64,000 nucleotides of DNA. It comes from Candidatus Melainabacteria bacterium. Its GTDB lineage: Bacteria > Cyanobacteriota > Vampirovibrionia > Obscuribacterales > Obscuribacteraceae. The stretch spans positions 496,001-560,000 of the forward strand of contig JADJWK010000004.1 of assembly GCA_016716405.1 (NCBI GenBank). Reading direction: 5' to 3'. The notes beneath the pieces are model-generated. The model was not told the origin of the DNA. It was given only the letters and a program-made list of their open reading frames with translations, and made no database searches. The position numbers and the translations under genes are program-made. Below are positions 1 through 8,950 of this stretch, piece by piece (the first letter of the stretch is position 1; the number at the start of each line of letters is the position of its first letter).

Positions 1-52
1 TGAGCGGTCTCAATCTCGTTCCGGAGCCGCCAGCCATGATCACCGCTTTCAT
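1..52 (-). CDS. Sugar-phosphate nucleotidyltransferase, N-terminal fragment (cut by window edge)
   Basis: Only the first 17 codons are inside the window. The minus strand reads MKAVIMAGGSGTRLRPL from the ATG at 52-50. This is the N-terminal nucleotide-binding signature of enzymes such as mannose-1-phosphate guanylyltransferase and glucose-1-phosphate uridylyl/thymidylyltransferase, which make NDP-sugars from sugar-1-phosphates. A GGAG Shine-Dalgarno lies six bases upstream. The gene starts 21 bases after the stop of the glycosyltransferase on the same strand, so the two are probably co-transcribed and may serve one glycan or glycogen-type pathway. Substrate specificity cannot be read from this fragment. 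Confidence 0.8.
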   Translation of the reverse strand, partial: MKAVIMAGGSGTRLRPL

Positions 53-73
53 ACTCTTCTCCTTTGCTATGTC

Positions 74-1297
74 CTACCGGGACCGCCCGGACCTGGCCGC
101 CTCTTTCACACCGCCCTTGGCCCGGGCCTCGGTGATCACCTGCAAATAGACGTCTCGCGTCTTGGCCGCGATGGACTTCCAATTGTAGACGCTTTGGACC
201 TTGGCGAATGCATTTTTGGCAAGCCTGTCGGCAACTTCTTGATCCCGCAGAACCAGGAGAAGTCCCCAGGCGAGGCTCTGAGCGTTGCCGGTATAAGTAG
301 TCACACCGGTTTCCATATGCTCCACGAAATCCCGGAGACCGCCGACATCGGATGCCACCACCGGCACATTGGCAGCCATGCCTTCCAGGGCGACGATACC
401 GAAGGGCTCGTAGAGACTGGGAATCGTCACCACGTCGGCGATCTTGTAAAGCTGGAGAAGCTCGTCGTCACCGACATAGCCGAGGAATTTCACATTGTGG
501 TGGATATTGAGAGCCGCTGCTTTCTGCTTGAGATCATCCATGAAATAGCCGGTGCCCACGATCAGGAACTGGGTGCCCGGGAAATGCTGGAGAACCATGG
601 GAACCGAATCGAGCAGGACCTGCACGCCTTTCTCGTTCACCAGCCTGCCTACATAGAGAACGATTTTCTGGTGCTCGTAAGCAAAACTGTTGCGCAGGGG
701 ACGCGGGTCGAATGGAAAGTCGAAATGCTCGGGGTCCGTGCCATTGGGAATTATGTCGATCTTGTCCTCGGGCACGTTGAAAAGCCCTTTGAGCTCCTCC
801 CGCATGTGGCGGCTGTTGACGATAATCCTCCAGGACTCGAAAGTAAGGCGCCATTCCAGCTGATTGACATAGCGCTGCAGATCGGTGTGCAGTCCTCCCA
901 TACGCCCCTGCTCCGTGGCGTGGATAGTGCTCACCACCGGAATTCCCAGACCGCTCTTCAAGACCCAGGCGGCATCGGTGACCATCCAGTCGTGAGCATG
1001 CAGCACATCGAAAGGCTTTTCCATATGAAGCTGGATAGAATACTGGAGCATACCGATATTGAGGCGGTTTACCCAGGTGAGGAAGTCCGGAGTCGTGTCC
1101 GTCTGGGTCTTCACCCTGTGGACATGCACCTTCCCGTCCAGCTCGTGCTCGGCGGTGCCGGGGTGGTCCGCGGTCACCACATGGACATCGCAGTCCGCCT
1201 CGGCTAGCTCCCGAGAGAGCGCCCAGACGACTCGCGAGAGACCGCCAATCACCCTGGGTGGATACTCCCAGGCCAGCATCAAGACTCGTTGTGCCAC
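74..1297 (-). CDS. GT4-family glycosyltransferase (glycogen-synthase/GT1-like)
   Basis: A 407-residue GT-B fold glycosyltransferase. The N-terminus has the EYPPRVIGGLSRVV element typical of the starch/glycogen synthase-like branch, where the GG loop binds the nucleotide-sugar phosphates. The C-terminal half has VGRLVNEKG and the donor-site E-x7-E motif EPFGIVALE near residues 296-304. A retaining transferase using ADP-, GDP- or UDP-sugar is expected from the family; donor and acceptor are not predictable. It lies 45 bases after gpsA and just before a nucleotidyltransferase on the same strand, which suggests a cell-envelope or storage glycan role. Confidence 0.85.
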   Translation of the reverse strand: MAQRVLMLAWEYPPRVIGGLSRVVWALSRELAEADCDVHVVTADHPGTAEHELDGKVHVHRVKTQTDTTPDFLTWVNRLNIGMLQYSIQLHMEKPFDVLHAHDWMVTDAAWVLKSGLGIPVVSTIHATEQGRMGGLHTDLQRYVNQLEWRLTFESWRIIVNSRHMREELKGLFNVPEDKIDIIPNGTDPEHFDFPFDPRPLRNSFAYEHQKIVLYVGRLVNEKGVQVLLDSVPMVLQHFPGTQFLIVGTGYFMDDLKQKAAALNIHHNVKFLGYVGDDELLQLYKIADVVTIPSLYEPFGIVALEGMAANVPVVASDVGGLRDFVEHMETGVTTYTGNAQSLAWGLLLVLRDQEVADRLAKNAFAKVQSVYNWKSIAAKTRDVYLQVITEARAKGGVKEAARSGRSR

Positions 1298-1342
1298 TTG
1301 CTCCCCCTTTGGCGCGCTTCCTCTGGAATCATGCCCGTTAAT

Positions 1343-2359
1343 CTACTCGGTGACTAGAGGTCTCCTCATGAGAGCCATGATCGACTCCTCCGGTGTCACT
1401 TCCCCATCAAGTGTTGATCTGACCTGCCGGGCAATCGGCAGGTCGATGGCAAGTTTTTGTGAAAGTTCACAAACAGCCCTGGTGGTCGCCACCCCCTCCA
1501 CGCAGGAGCCGACCTCGGCGAGGGCGGCGCTGAGATCCCGGCCGGCTGCGAGGCTCCTGCCGAACCTGTAATTGCGAGAGAGCGGTCCCTGACAGGTGGC
1601 GATCAGATCGCCCATGCCAGAGAGCCCGTATAGAGTCGCCGGGCTCGCTCCCAGACGGCTGGCCAGACGCACCATCTCGGCGAGACCCCGGGTCATTAGA
1701 GCGGCTTTGGCATTGACGCCCAGCTCGAGGCCATCGCTGGCGCCGGCGGCTATGGCGATGATGTTCTTGAGAGTGCCCCCGAGCTCCACACCGGCTATGT
1801 CGCCGGCGGCATAGAGCCGCAATGACCTGACACTGAGACATTCCTGGACGGCTCTCGCCATCTCCAGGTCGGCACAGGCGACCACGGCTGCGGTAGGCAG
1901 GCCCGAGCGGATCTCGTAAGCGAGATTCGGTCCGGACAGAGCCAGGGCGCCGGCGCCGGGAAGATTGCTCTGGATCACTTCGGACATGCGCTCCAGGGTC
2001 TCCAGGGAAAGCCCCTTGGCGGCGCTCACCACCAGGGTCCCGCCGGCGACTCCGGCGGCGGCAAGAGACGCCGCCACCGCTTTCATCGACTGCGAGCTGG
2101 TGGCCACGATGATCAACCGCGCACCGGATACGGCATCAGCGAGGTCGGCGGTCAGGTGGAGATCCGCTGGAATCGGCACCGGCAGGGGATCCGGGAGGCT
2201 GCCTGATTCTCGCAGAGCTTTCATTTTCTCCGGATTGCGTCCCCAGAGGCTCACTTTCTTGCCGGCTGACGCCAGAAGCCAGGCCAGAGTCCCGCCCCAC
2301 GCCCCGGCACCCAGTACTGCCACCCGCGAAGCTTTGAGCTCTGGAAGAGATAGTTCCAT
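1343..2359 (-). CDS. gpsA: Glycerol-3-phosphate dehydrogenase [NAD(P)+]
   Basis: 338 residues, the usual GpsA length. It reduces dihydroxyacetone phosphate to sn-glycerol-3-phosphate for phospholipid synthesis in the cytoplasm. The Rossmann motif GAGAWGGTLAWLLA starts near residue 17, AAKGLSLETLERMSEV lies mid-domain, and the family catalytic segment GGTLKNIIAIAAGASDGL carries the active-site lysine. The C-terminal NAKAALMTRGLAEM and GLSGMGDLIATC blocks are also present. Its ATG overlaps the stop codon of the upstream GGDEF gene (TGATG), which implies translational coupling to the signalling genes. Confidence 0.95.
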   Translation of the reverse strand: MELSLPELKASRVAVLGAGAWGGTLAWLLASAGKKVSLWGRNPEKMKALRESGSLPDPLPVPIPADLHLTADLADAVSGARLIIVATSSQSMKAVAASLAAAGVAGGTLVVSAAKGLSLETLERMSEVIQSNLPGAGALALSGPNLAYEIRSGLPTAAVVACADLEMARAVQECLSVRSLRLYAAGDIAGVELGGTLKNIIAIAAGASDGLELGVNAKAALMTRGLAEMVRLASRLGASPATLYGLSGMGDLIATCQGPLSRNYRFGRSLAAGRDLSAALAEVGSCVEGVATTRAVCELSQKLAIDLPIARQVRSTLDGEVTPEESIMALMRRPLVTE

Positions 2360-4026
2360 CAGCGAAGGGTCTGGTAGTTCGGGTCCTTTTTAAAGACGAT
2401 CGCGCAATTGCGTCCGCTCGACTTGGCTTCGGCAAGAGCGCTATAAGCATGACCAACCCACTGCTCGAGGGTCATGGACGAGGCTTCGAGACTGGCGATG
2501 CCAGCAGATACGGTGGCATAGAATCCGGAATGAGACATGGTCGAGTGCTGGATCGAGCCGAAGTCCTGGATCAACCGGGAAGCCAGGGAGAGAGCCTCGC
2601 CTTCGTCTATTCCCTCGGCGATAATCCCGAATTCGTCTCCGCCCAGCCGCCCGATCACGTCCGATTGGCGAAGGCGCCGGCGAAGGAGCAGGGAGAGCGC
2701 CACCAGAACTTTGTCGCCGCCGGGATAACCGTGCCTCTCATTGATTGACTTGAAATAATCCATATCCAGAACAATCAGGGCGACATAGCCCGAGCGCCGC
2801 TTCTGCTGCGCCACCACCGCCTGTCCCTGCTCCATGAAAGCGGTGTGATTGAGGAGATTGGTGAGCCCGTCTTTGTGGAGCAGCGAATTCAAGAAGCGCG
2901 CCCGCTCCAGCTTCGCCGATACCGAATTGAGAAGCAGCGCCGGCGGAACCGGTTTGACCAGGTGGTCGTCGCCCCCGGATCGGGTGCTCTCGATCCTGGC
3001 GTCGAGCTGTCCCTGAGTGGTCAGGAAGAGCACCGGCAGGGTAGCATGGCGCTCGTCCTGCCGGATATAGCGAGCCAGCTCATAGCCGGTCATGCCGGGT
3101 AGCATCACATCCAGTATCACCAGGTCGGGCTGGAACTGAGACATAAAAGTGTCGAAATGCTTGGGATCGGTGCAGGTTTTCACCTGATAGCCGGCCGACT
3201 CCAGAAACGCCCGGATGAAGGCCGCCTGGTCCGGATCGTCCTCCACCGAGAGTATGCGCGGCGGCTCCTGGCGGGTCTTATCAAGCAGATAACGCAGACG
3301 GCGGCACATGGCCTTGAAGTCCACCGGTCTCTCGAAATGAGCGTCGGCTCCGCAGTGTATCGAGCGCACCTTGTCGAGAAAACCGGTCTGCTTGCTGACT
3401 ATGATGATCGCCGGCCGGTCGCCGTCGGGTCTGGTGCGCACCTTTTCCACCAGCTCGTAAGCGTCGCCATCGCCAAGCGGAATCTCGATGATCAGGGCGT
3501 CGGGCATTTTGCGATCGACTTCCTGGACAGTGGCGGAAGAATTGCGAGCCTGACGGACGGTCAGCCCCATCTCTTCCACGAGCTTGGAGAGACTCGAGAC
3601 ATTGGTCTGATCCTCGCCCACCACCAGGACCTCGGTAGCTTCGCGAATCTCGGGCTCATCGAGACCGAGATTGGTGGTCTCCTGAGGATCGCCGCTTTCA
3701 CCGCCCGGGGTGAAGGCGGCGCTGAGCTCGCTGACCAGCAACTTGAGCTTTTCCACATCGATGGGACTGACCTTGGGATCAGCACGCAGAACGCTCTCGC
3801 AGTACTGCTCTCCTTCGGCGCCCAGGGTGGAGACACTCTGAAATCCGTACATGCTGCCGGAGCCCGCCAGCCAGTGGAAATTCCGGGAGAGCCTGCGGAT
3901 GAGCTCGGCGTCCCGGGGATCGGCAATGATACCGTCGAGAAGCTCGAGTATCTCGGCCAGCCGATCGCTAGAACGCTTGAGATACTTCTGCTTTAGTGCC
4001 CCGAAAGTCTCCTGCCAGGACTGCAT
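2359..4026 (-). CDS. Hpt-like / pseudo-receiver / receiver / GGDEF diguanylate cyclase
   Basis: 555 residues with four modules. Residues 1-110 form a helical region with FHWLAGSGSMYG, matching the Hpt H-x-L-x-G-S motif. Residues about 130-250 form a receiver-like domain whose phospho-acceptor Asp is replaced by Glu (ALIIEIPLGDGDAYEL). Residues about 257-375 form a canonical receiver with VEDD and phospho-acceptor Asp306 (VILDVMLPG). Residues about 385-550 form a GGDEF domain with an intact RLGGDEFG active site near residue 462 and an RQSD inhibitory I-site five residues upstream. It should make cyclic di-GMP under phosphorelay control. It starts 6 bases after a single-domain response regulator, downstream of a histidine kinase gene, which fits a phosphorelay output. 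Confidence 0.9.
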   Translation of the reverse strand: MQSWQETFGALKQKYLKRSSDRLAEILELLDGIIADPRDAELIRRLSRNFHWLAGSGSMYGFQSVSTLGAEGEQYCESVLRADPKVSPIDVEKLKLLVSELSAAFTPGGESGDPQETTNLGLDEPEIREATEVLVVGEDQTNVSSLSKLVEEMGLTVRQARNSSATVQEVDRKMPDALIIEIPLGDGDAYELVEKVRTRPDGDRPAIIIVSKQTGFLDKVRSIHCGADAHFERPVDFKAMCRRLRYLLDKTRQEPPRILSVEDDPDQAAFIRAFLESAGYQVKTCTDPKHFDTFMSQFQPDLVILDVMLPGMTGYELARYIRQDERHATLPVLFLTTQGQLDARIESTRSGGDDHLVKPVPPALLLNSVSAKLERARFLNSLLHKDGLTNLLNHTAFMEQGQAVVAQQKRRSGYVALIVLDMDYFKSINERHGYPGGDKVLVALSLLLRRRLRQSDVIGRLGGDEFGIIAEGIDEGEALSLASRLIQDFGSIQHSTMSHSGFYATVSAGIASLEASSMTLEQWVGHAYSALAEAKSSGRNCAIVFKKDPNYQTLR

Positions 4027-4032
4027 GAACGG

Positions 4033-4398
4033 TCAGCTCTCCAGTATGGCTTGCACCTGGCTTGCCAGGGTGGTGGGATCGTAAGGCTTGGTGATCACAT
4101 CGACGGCGCCCATGCGCTTCAATTTTTCGATCTCGGTAGTCATCGCCTTGGCGGTCAAGAAAATCACGGGGATGTCCCTGGTAACGTCATTGGTGCGCAG
4201 AGCCTCGAGAGTAGCCGGACCATCCATGATCGGCATCATCATGTCGAGCAGGATGACATCCGGCTTTTCCTGGGATGCCACTTCGATGCCATGCTGGCCG
4301 TTTTCGGCTTCGATCACGTCATAGCCTCCGAGCAGGCTCAGGCTCATCTTGGCGATCTCCCGCGTGTCCTCTTCGTCATCGATGATAAGAACTCTCAT
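4033..4398 (-). CDS. Single-domain response regulator (CheY-like)
   Basis: 121 residues, one receiver domain and no output domain. The acidic pocket is D7-D8, the phospho-acceptor is Asp52 (VILLDMMMP), and the conserved Thr82 and Lys104 are present, so it should be phosphorylatable. It is closely similar to the neighbouring regulator at 4433-4816, probably a tandem duplication. It sits between that gene and the GGDEF protein. The likely role is to shuttle phosphate from the hybrid-less kinase at 4877-7126 towards the Hpt-like domain of the GGDEF protein; this is inferred from order and domain content. Confidence 0.9.
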   Translation of the reverse strand: MRVLIIDDEEDTREIAKMSLSLLGGYDVIEAENGQHGIEVASQEKPDVILLDMMMPIMDGPATLEALRTNDVTRDIPVIFLTAKAMTTEIEKLKRMGAVDVITKPYDPTTLASQVQAILES

Positions 4399-4432
4399 GC
4401 CAGTACCTCTTTTCTAGTTGATATACCCACTT

Positions 4433-4816
4433 CTAGGGAATGGAAATATTCGCGTCTACGAGGATCGTGCGAATCTGATCGCCCAGTTTCACAGGATCGA
4501 AAGGCTTGGTGATTACAGCCAGGGCACCGAGCTTTTTCATGTCCGAGAATTCGTCGAACATTCCCTTGGTGGTCACGAAAATTACCGGGATGCCTTCGGT
4601 TGCCGGGTTCTTGCGCATATTGGTCAGGGTCTCGATACCGTCCATTTCGGGCATGACAAGATCGAGCAGGATGACGTCGGGTTGCTCCTGCTCGGCTTTC
4701 TCGAGACCCTCTTCGCCGCTGGATGCCTCCACCACCACGGCTCCTCCCAGAAGACCCAGACAGCTACTGGCAATGGCACGAAAGTCCTCTTCGTCATCAA
4801 TAATGAGAACCTTCAT
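4433..4816 (-). CDS. Single-domain response regulator (CheY-like), paralogue
   Basis: 127 residues, a lone receiver domain. D7-D8, phospho-acceptor Asp52 (VILLDLVMP), Thr82 and Lys104 are all in place. It shares the MxVLIIDDEED start and overall pattern with the next gene, so the two are paralogues in tandem. It begins 60 bases downstream of the histidine kinase and is its most immediate candidate partner. No DNA-binding or enzymatic output domain is present; it may act by protein contact or as a phosphate shuttle or sink. Confidence 0.9.
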   Translation of the reverse strand: MKVLIIDDEEDFRAIASSCLGLLGGAVVVEASSGEEGLEKAEQEQPDVILLDLVMPEMDGIETLTNMRKNPATEGIPVIFVTTKGMFDEFSDMKKLGALAVITKPFDPVKLGDQIRTILVDANISIP

Positions 4817-4876
4817 TTAGGCTTGAGTCCCCTGGCTAGCAAGACTGAGTCATCTTAGCACATCTATACCCGCTCT

Positions 4877-7126
4877 CTAGCCGGCCTTGGTCTCGGCTGG
4901 TGCCACCACCACGGTGGAGTCCGTGCGAGCCGGCGGGATGCGGAACCAGAAGGTACTTCCCTTGCCTTCCTCGGACTCGACCCCGATCTGTCCGCCATGC
5001 TGCTCTATGATCCCTTTGCAAATGGCTAGACCGAGACCGGTACCGCCTTTCTTCTTGGCGTCGCTGGCTTCCACCTGCTGGAAACGCTGGAAGAGGAGTT
5101 TGCGGAACTTCTCCGGAATCCCCCTGCCTCGGTCGATGACTCGCACCTGGACGAAGCCTGCCGAGTTCTCCACCACCACAGTGACGGTCTGGCCCTTGGG
5201 AGAGAACTTGATAGCGTTGCTCAGGAGGTTGACCACCACCTGGACGATCCTGTCGCCATCGGCATAGACCAGAGCATCGGAAGGCAGCAGCTCCAGCTTG
5301 ATGCCGTTGCTGGCGGCGAAAGTGTTCACCGATTGCTCCGAGCGCTCGAGAATGTCTTTCATGGGGGTGTTCTCGAAAACCATGTCGAGCTTGCCGGCCT
5401 CGAGCTTCTCTATATCGAGGATGTCGTTGATCAGACCGATGAGGCGGATAGTGTTGCGCTCGGCTATCGACACGACTTTCTTGGCCTGCTCCGGCAGGGC
5501 TCCCATGGCACCCACCGAGAGCAGGGTCAGCGATCCTCTTATTGAAGTAAGAGGAGTACGGAGCTCGTGAGACACGGTGGAGACGAATTCTTTCTTCAAG
5601 CGCTCCACCTCGCGGCGCTCCGATACATCGAGAACGTTCGCCATATAGCGCTCGCCCTCGTGGGTCTTGAGCTCGCTCAAAGAAAGCTCCACCGGAAAGT
5701 CCTCGCCATTCTTCTTCAGGCAGTCGAACTCGCCGATACGATTGAGGGCCTGGTTGAAGAGCGTCTCCATGAAGGCGGTGGTGTCATTCTCGTTGTGCTC
5801 GGAGAAGAATTTCGAATCGGAGAAGAGAGCCAGGAGGTGACGGCCGACGATATCCTCGGCCTTGTAACCGAAAATCAGCTCGGCGCGAGGGTTCATGGAC
5901 TCGATGAAACCATCCTGGTTGACAATGACAAGACCGACGATCATGTGGTTGATGATCGTTCTGATTCTCTGCTCACTGGCCCTGATGGCTTCCTCGGCGA
6001 GCTTGCGCTCGGTGATATCGTGAGCGACGCAGAACATCGCTCTTTCCTTCTCGGACCAGTAAGCCGCCCAGCTCACGTTGATCTCGGAGCCGTCTTTGCG
6101 CCGCACCTTGTTGTCGAAGGTCATATTGCTCTTCTCGGCGCGTATGGCCCGCACAGCCTTGATAGTCTCCGAGATGTCCTGGGGCGCGATCACCTCGATG
6201 AAACGCTTGCCGAGGATCTCGTCGGGACTGTATCCCCAGTTGTCATAACAAGCAGGGTTGACGGCGACGAACTTGCCGTCCATGTCGATTGAGCAGATGA
6301 CATCGACAGCGTTGTCGATGACCGCTCGCTCTTTTCGCGCTGCCTCGGTGAGAGCGTCGGCCATGCTGTGGAAAACGCCGTCCAGGTGCGAGATCTCGTC
6401 TCCGCCTCCGACAGGGGGGTTGAGGGGCTGACCGCGCGCCAGACGGAAGGAGTTGTCGGTGAGGATATCGAGACGGTTTTTGATACTGCGGGTGAAAAAC
6501 CAGAGCAATACGAAAGCGATGAGAATATTGGCGACCACGCCTCCCACCAGGAATACCTTAAGGACCGTCCGTGAGCGGTTCTGCTTCTCCGGCGATTCCT
6601 GCTCGATGCGGCGCTCGTCTTCGGTGAGACCGCGCAATTCGTCCTGGAGCTTGTCGGCAAGCGAGCGGATCTCCTTATACATGTGCCGGGCTCGGAACTG
6701 AGCCACGTCCACCCTGTTGTCGTCGATGGCGGATTTAGCCTCGCCCAGGATTTTCAAACCGGTGACCGTGATTCGCTGGAGATTCTCCAGGATCTGCTGC
6801 TGCTTGGGATTGTCGCCCACCAGCTTTTTGAGCTCGACCAGGTCTTGCGGGATCTGCCGGACGATCTTGTCGTATCTGTCCGAGAAGAGAGGGCTCTTGG
6901 TGATACTGTAGCCTCCCATGGCGACACCGGCGTCATAGAAAAGCTTGGATAGAGTGTTCGCCTGCGAGATGATCGCCTTGGATCGGACCTGTCTCTGGAC
7001 CTCCACTTCGGCTCTATGGAGCAGCTCGGTCAGGACGCCCAGAAAGATCAGCTCGAAAAACAAAGGCACAAGGACGAGAATTGCTCCCTTGTGCACAATC
7101 TTCAGGTTGATCCGGGGCGGTGTCAT
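4877..7126 (-). CDS. Membrane sensor histidine kinase (CHASE3-like, HAMP, PAS-PAS, HisKA, HATPase)
   Basis: 749 residues. Membrane segments lie at about 14-36 and 190-213 and enclose a helical extracytoplasmic sensor of about 150 residues resembling CHASE3. HAMP follows (about 213-265), then two PAS domains (about 265-380 and 385-500, with IVNQDGFIESMNPRAELIFGY). The HisKA H-box is VSHELRTPLTSIRGSL with His near residue 520. The ATPase domain has NLLSNAIKFSPKG (N-box), DRGRGIP (G1) and GGTGLGLAICKGI (G2). All catalytic boxes look intact. It heads a run of two receivers and a GGDEF protein and probably controls cyclic di-GMP output. The ligand is unknown. Confidence 0.93.
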   Translation of the reverse strand: MTPPRINLKIVHKGAILVLVPLFFELIFLGVLTELLHRAEVEVQRQVRSKAIISQANTLSKLFYDAGVAMGGYSITKSPLFSDRYDKIVRQIPQDLVELKKLVGDNPKQQQILENLQRITVTGLKILGEAKSAIDDNRVDVAQFRARHMYKEIRSLADKLQDELRGLTEDERRIEQESPEKQNRSRTVLKVFLVGGVVANILIAFVLLWFFTRSIKNRLDILTDNSFRLARGQPLNPPVGGGDEISHLDGVFHSMADALTEAARKERAVIDNAVDVICSIDMDGKFVAVNPACYDNWGYSPDEILGKRFIEVIAPQDISETIKAVRAIRAEKSNMTFDNKVRRKDGSEINVSWAAYWSEKERAMFCVAHDITERKLAEEAIRASEQRIRTIINHMIVGLVIVNQDGFIESMNPRAELIFGYKAEDIVGRHLLALFSDSKFFSEHNENDTTAFMETLFNQALNRIGEFDCLKKNGEDFPVELSLSELKTHEGERYMANVLDVSERREVERLKKEFVSTVSHELRTPLTSIRGSLTLLSVGAMGALPEQAKKVVSIAERNTIRLIGLINDILDIEKLEAGKLDMVFENTPMKDILERSEQSVNTFAASNGIKLELLPSDALVYADGDRIVQVVVNLLSNAIKFSPKGQTVTVVVENSAGFVQVRVIDRGRGIPEKFRKLLFQRFQQVEASDAKKKGGTGLGLAICKGIIEQHGGQIGVESEEGKGSTFWFRIPPARTDSTVVVAPAETKAG

Positions 7127-7194
7127 CGGCGACTTTTATAGAAACGGTACTCTGTATATGCCACGATCAGGCCTTTTTTATTATCGATAGCGCC

Positions 7195-8052
7195 CTATTT
7201 TCCCTTCAGCGAGTCGAGAAGGCTGCCCAGAGGATCGTTTTTCTTGGCAGCCGGAGCCGGTGCCACCCTGGCGGGAGCCTGCTGACGCACCTGCCTGACT
7301 TGCGTTCCGCGATTAGGGGTGGAATTAGGTTTGCCGCTTACCTCGCCGGCCATATCCTCGAGAATCTGCCTGGTCTCGTCGTCGAGCAGCACTTCAGCCT
7401 GGCTGGAGGCCACGGCATAGCCGCCGGGATAACCGTAGAAGCCGCCTGGAATCGGACATGTCTTCGAATGAAAAGTGTCGAGAGCGACTTTATTGGCCCC
7501 GTTGCTCGTATATGTGACACGCAGCGGGAAATACTTGGTCTTGGGCATTCCGTAGGCCGCCGCCAGCATCTCGGCAAGGGCAGGCGGGATCTCGATCTCA
7601 TCTGCGATCCAACAGGTGGCGGACTGCACCGAGGCGAGGGTGCGCTTGCCGGCCTGCAGAGGCTGGGAGCCTCCCTGCATGACATACTTGGTGGCTCTCA
7701 GCCCGGCAATGTTGCCCGAGCCCGCCTTCGTCCAGGCGCTGTTCTGCATCTGGGCGGCACTCCCGCCGGTGCGCGCCTGCACCTGCGCCTGCCATTCTCT
7801 GAATGTCGTCTGGTACATCGAGCGGCTCTTGTCATTGAACATGGTCACCCCCCAGTTCGGTCCGGTGGAGACTATATTGGCTCCGGACTTGGGGTTCTGC
7901 CACTTGAACCCGTTCGGGCTCACATAGATATACTGGTCGCCCAGAGCTTCGCTCCTCTGGGACAGAGCCCAGCCCTTCTCCTGGGCGGAGGCTCCGCCGG
8001 CGGCAAGAAAGATGGCTGCCAGGGCGAGTAAGAGGGCGTGTCTGAATCTCAT
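7195..8052 (-). CDS. Exported protein of unknown function
   Basis: 285 residues from the ATG at 8052, chosen because AGGAG lies seven bases upstream and the protein then begins directly with a signal peptide (MRFRHALLLALAAIFLAAGG, probable cleavage after ASA near residue 24). An upstream in-frame start at 8091 would place 13 polar residues before the signal and has no such site. The mature part has two cysteines (ATCWIA, KTCPIP) and a Pro/Ala-rich tail. I do not recognise the family. It follows the ABC permease gene by 42 bases on the same strand and may be a periplasmic accessory of that transporter; this is context only. Confidence 0.7.
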   Translation of the reverse strand: MRFRHALLLALAAIFLAAGGASAQEKGWALSQRSEALGDQYIYVSPNGFKWQNPKSGANIVSTGPNWGVTMFNDKSRSMYQTTFREWQAQVQARTGGSAAQMQNSAWTKAGSGNIAGLRATKYVMQGGSQPLQAGKRTLASVQSATCWIADEIEIPPALAEMLAAAYGMPKTKYFPLRVTYTSNGANKVALDTFHSKTCPIPGGFYGYPGGYAVASSQAEVLLDDETRQILEDMAGEVSGKPNSTPNRGTQVRQVRQQAPARVAPAPAAKKNDPLGSLLDSLKGK

Positions 8053-8094
8053 CGTTAACTCCTGCGGAAGGCCCATGGGCCTTTGTACCACAGT

Positions 8095-8949
8095 CTAGAG
8101 ATCTCGTCTCACATTCATCCGCGTGCGCGGATCCAGAGCGTCCCTCAATCCGTCTCCGAGAAAATTGAATGAGAGCACCGAGACGAAGATGAGCATGCTC
8201 GGAAAGAGAATCAAGTGCGGATGGGTCTGCAGGGATCGCCAGCCGTCGGCGGCCAGCGTGCCCCAGCTGCAGGCGGGGGGCGAGAGACCCAGACCGATGA
8301 AGCTGAGGGTGGACTCCGAGAGAATCGCTGCCGGCACGGTGAAAGTCATGGCGATAATCACCGGTCCGATGGAGTTGGGCAGGAGATGCTTGACGATGAT
8401 GGCGAAATGGGTCTGCCCCTGCGCCCTGGCGGCCTCCACGAATTCCTCCGACTTGAGCTGCATGAATTGAGCCCTCACGAGCCTGGCCACCCCACGCCAG
8501 CTCACCAGACCGAGAGCGATGAGAATGCCGAGAGTGCCGCGCCCGACGAGCACGCCGATCAGAATCATCACCAGAAGGTCGGGAAGGGCATAGGCGATAT
8601 CGACGCCCCGCATCAGGAGACCGTCGACCTTGCCGCCGATATAGCCGGATACCGCTCCATAGACGGTACCGACTATGAATGCCACCACGGCGGTCATGAT
8701 GCCTATGGAGATCGAGAGCCGGGAGCCGTAGATCACCCTGCTGAAAAGATCCCGGCCCAGCTCGTCGGTGCCCATGGGATGCTGTGCCGAGGGTGAAGCC
8801 AGGATATCGGCGGTGGTCTGGTCGTAGCTGTACGGACTGAGCTGGACGTCAAAGTACGATAGAGCAGCCAGGAGACAGACAGCCGCCACCAGCAGCAGCG
8901 ACACCGTGGCCGTGGGCATGGACATCAGGCGCTTGAGAACCCTTGCCAT
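8095..8949 (-). CDS. ABC transporter permease, DppC/OppC type
   Basis: 284 residues, usual for the family. It has an N-terminal membrane anchor, the family segment HPMGTDELGRDLFSRVIYGSR before the core, and five further hydrophobic segments. The EAA loop (EFVEAARAQGQTHFAIIVKH) contacts the ATPase. The C-terminus SFNFLGDGLRDALDPR is diagnostic for the DppC/OppC family, which imports di- or oligopeptides, or nickel. It starts one base after the stop of the DppB-type gene, so the two are translated from one message. The substrate is undefined. Confidence 0.93.
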   Translation of the reverse strand: MARVLKRLMSMPTATVSLLLVAAVCLLAALSYFDVQLSPYSYDQTTADILASPSAQHPMGTDELGRDLFSRVIYGSRLSISIGIMTAVVAFIVGTVYGAVSGYIGGKVDGLLMRGVDIAYALPDLLVMILIGVLVGRGTLGILIALGLVSWRGVARLVRAQFMQLKSEEFVEAARAQGQTHFAIIVKHLLPNSIGPVIIAMTFTVPAAILSESTLSFIGLGLSPPACSWGTLAADGWRSLQTHPHLILFPSMLIFVSVLSFNFLGDGLRDALDPRTRMNVRRDL

Positions 8950-8950
8950 A

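Noticed and set aside
194..1207. A plus-strand frame of 337 codons opposite the GT4 glycosyltransferase
   Set aside because: The minus-strand protein has the full GT4 signature and operon context; the other frame matches nothing.
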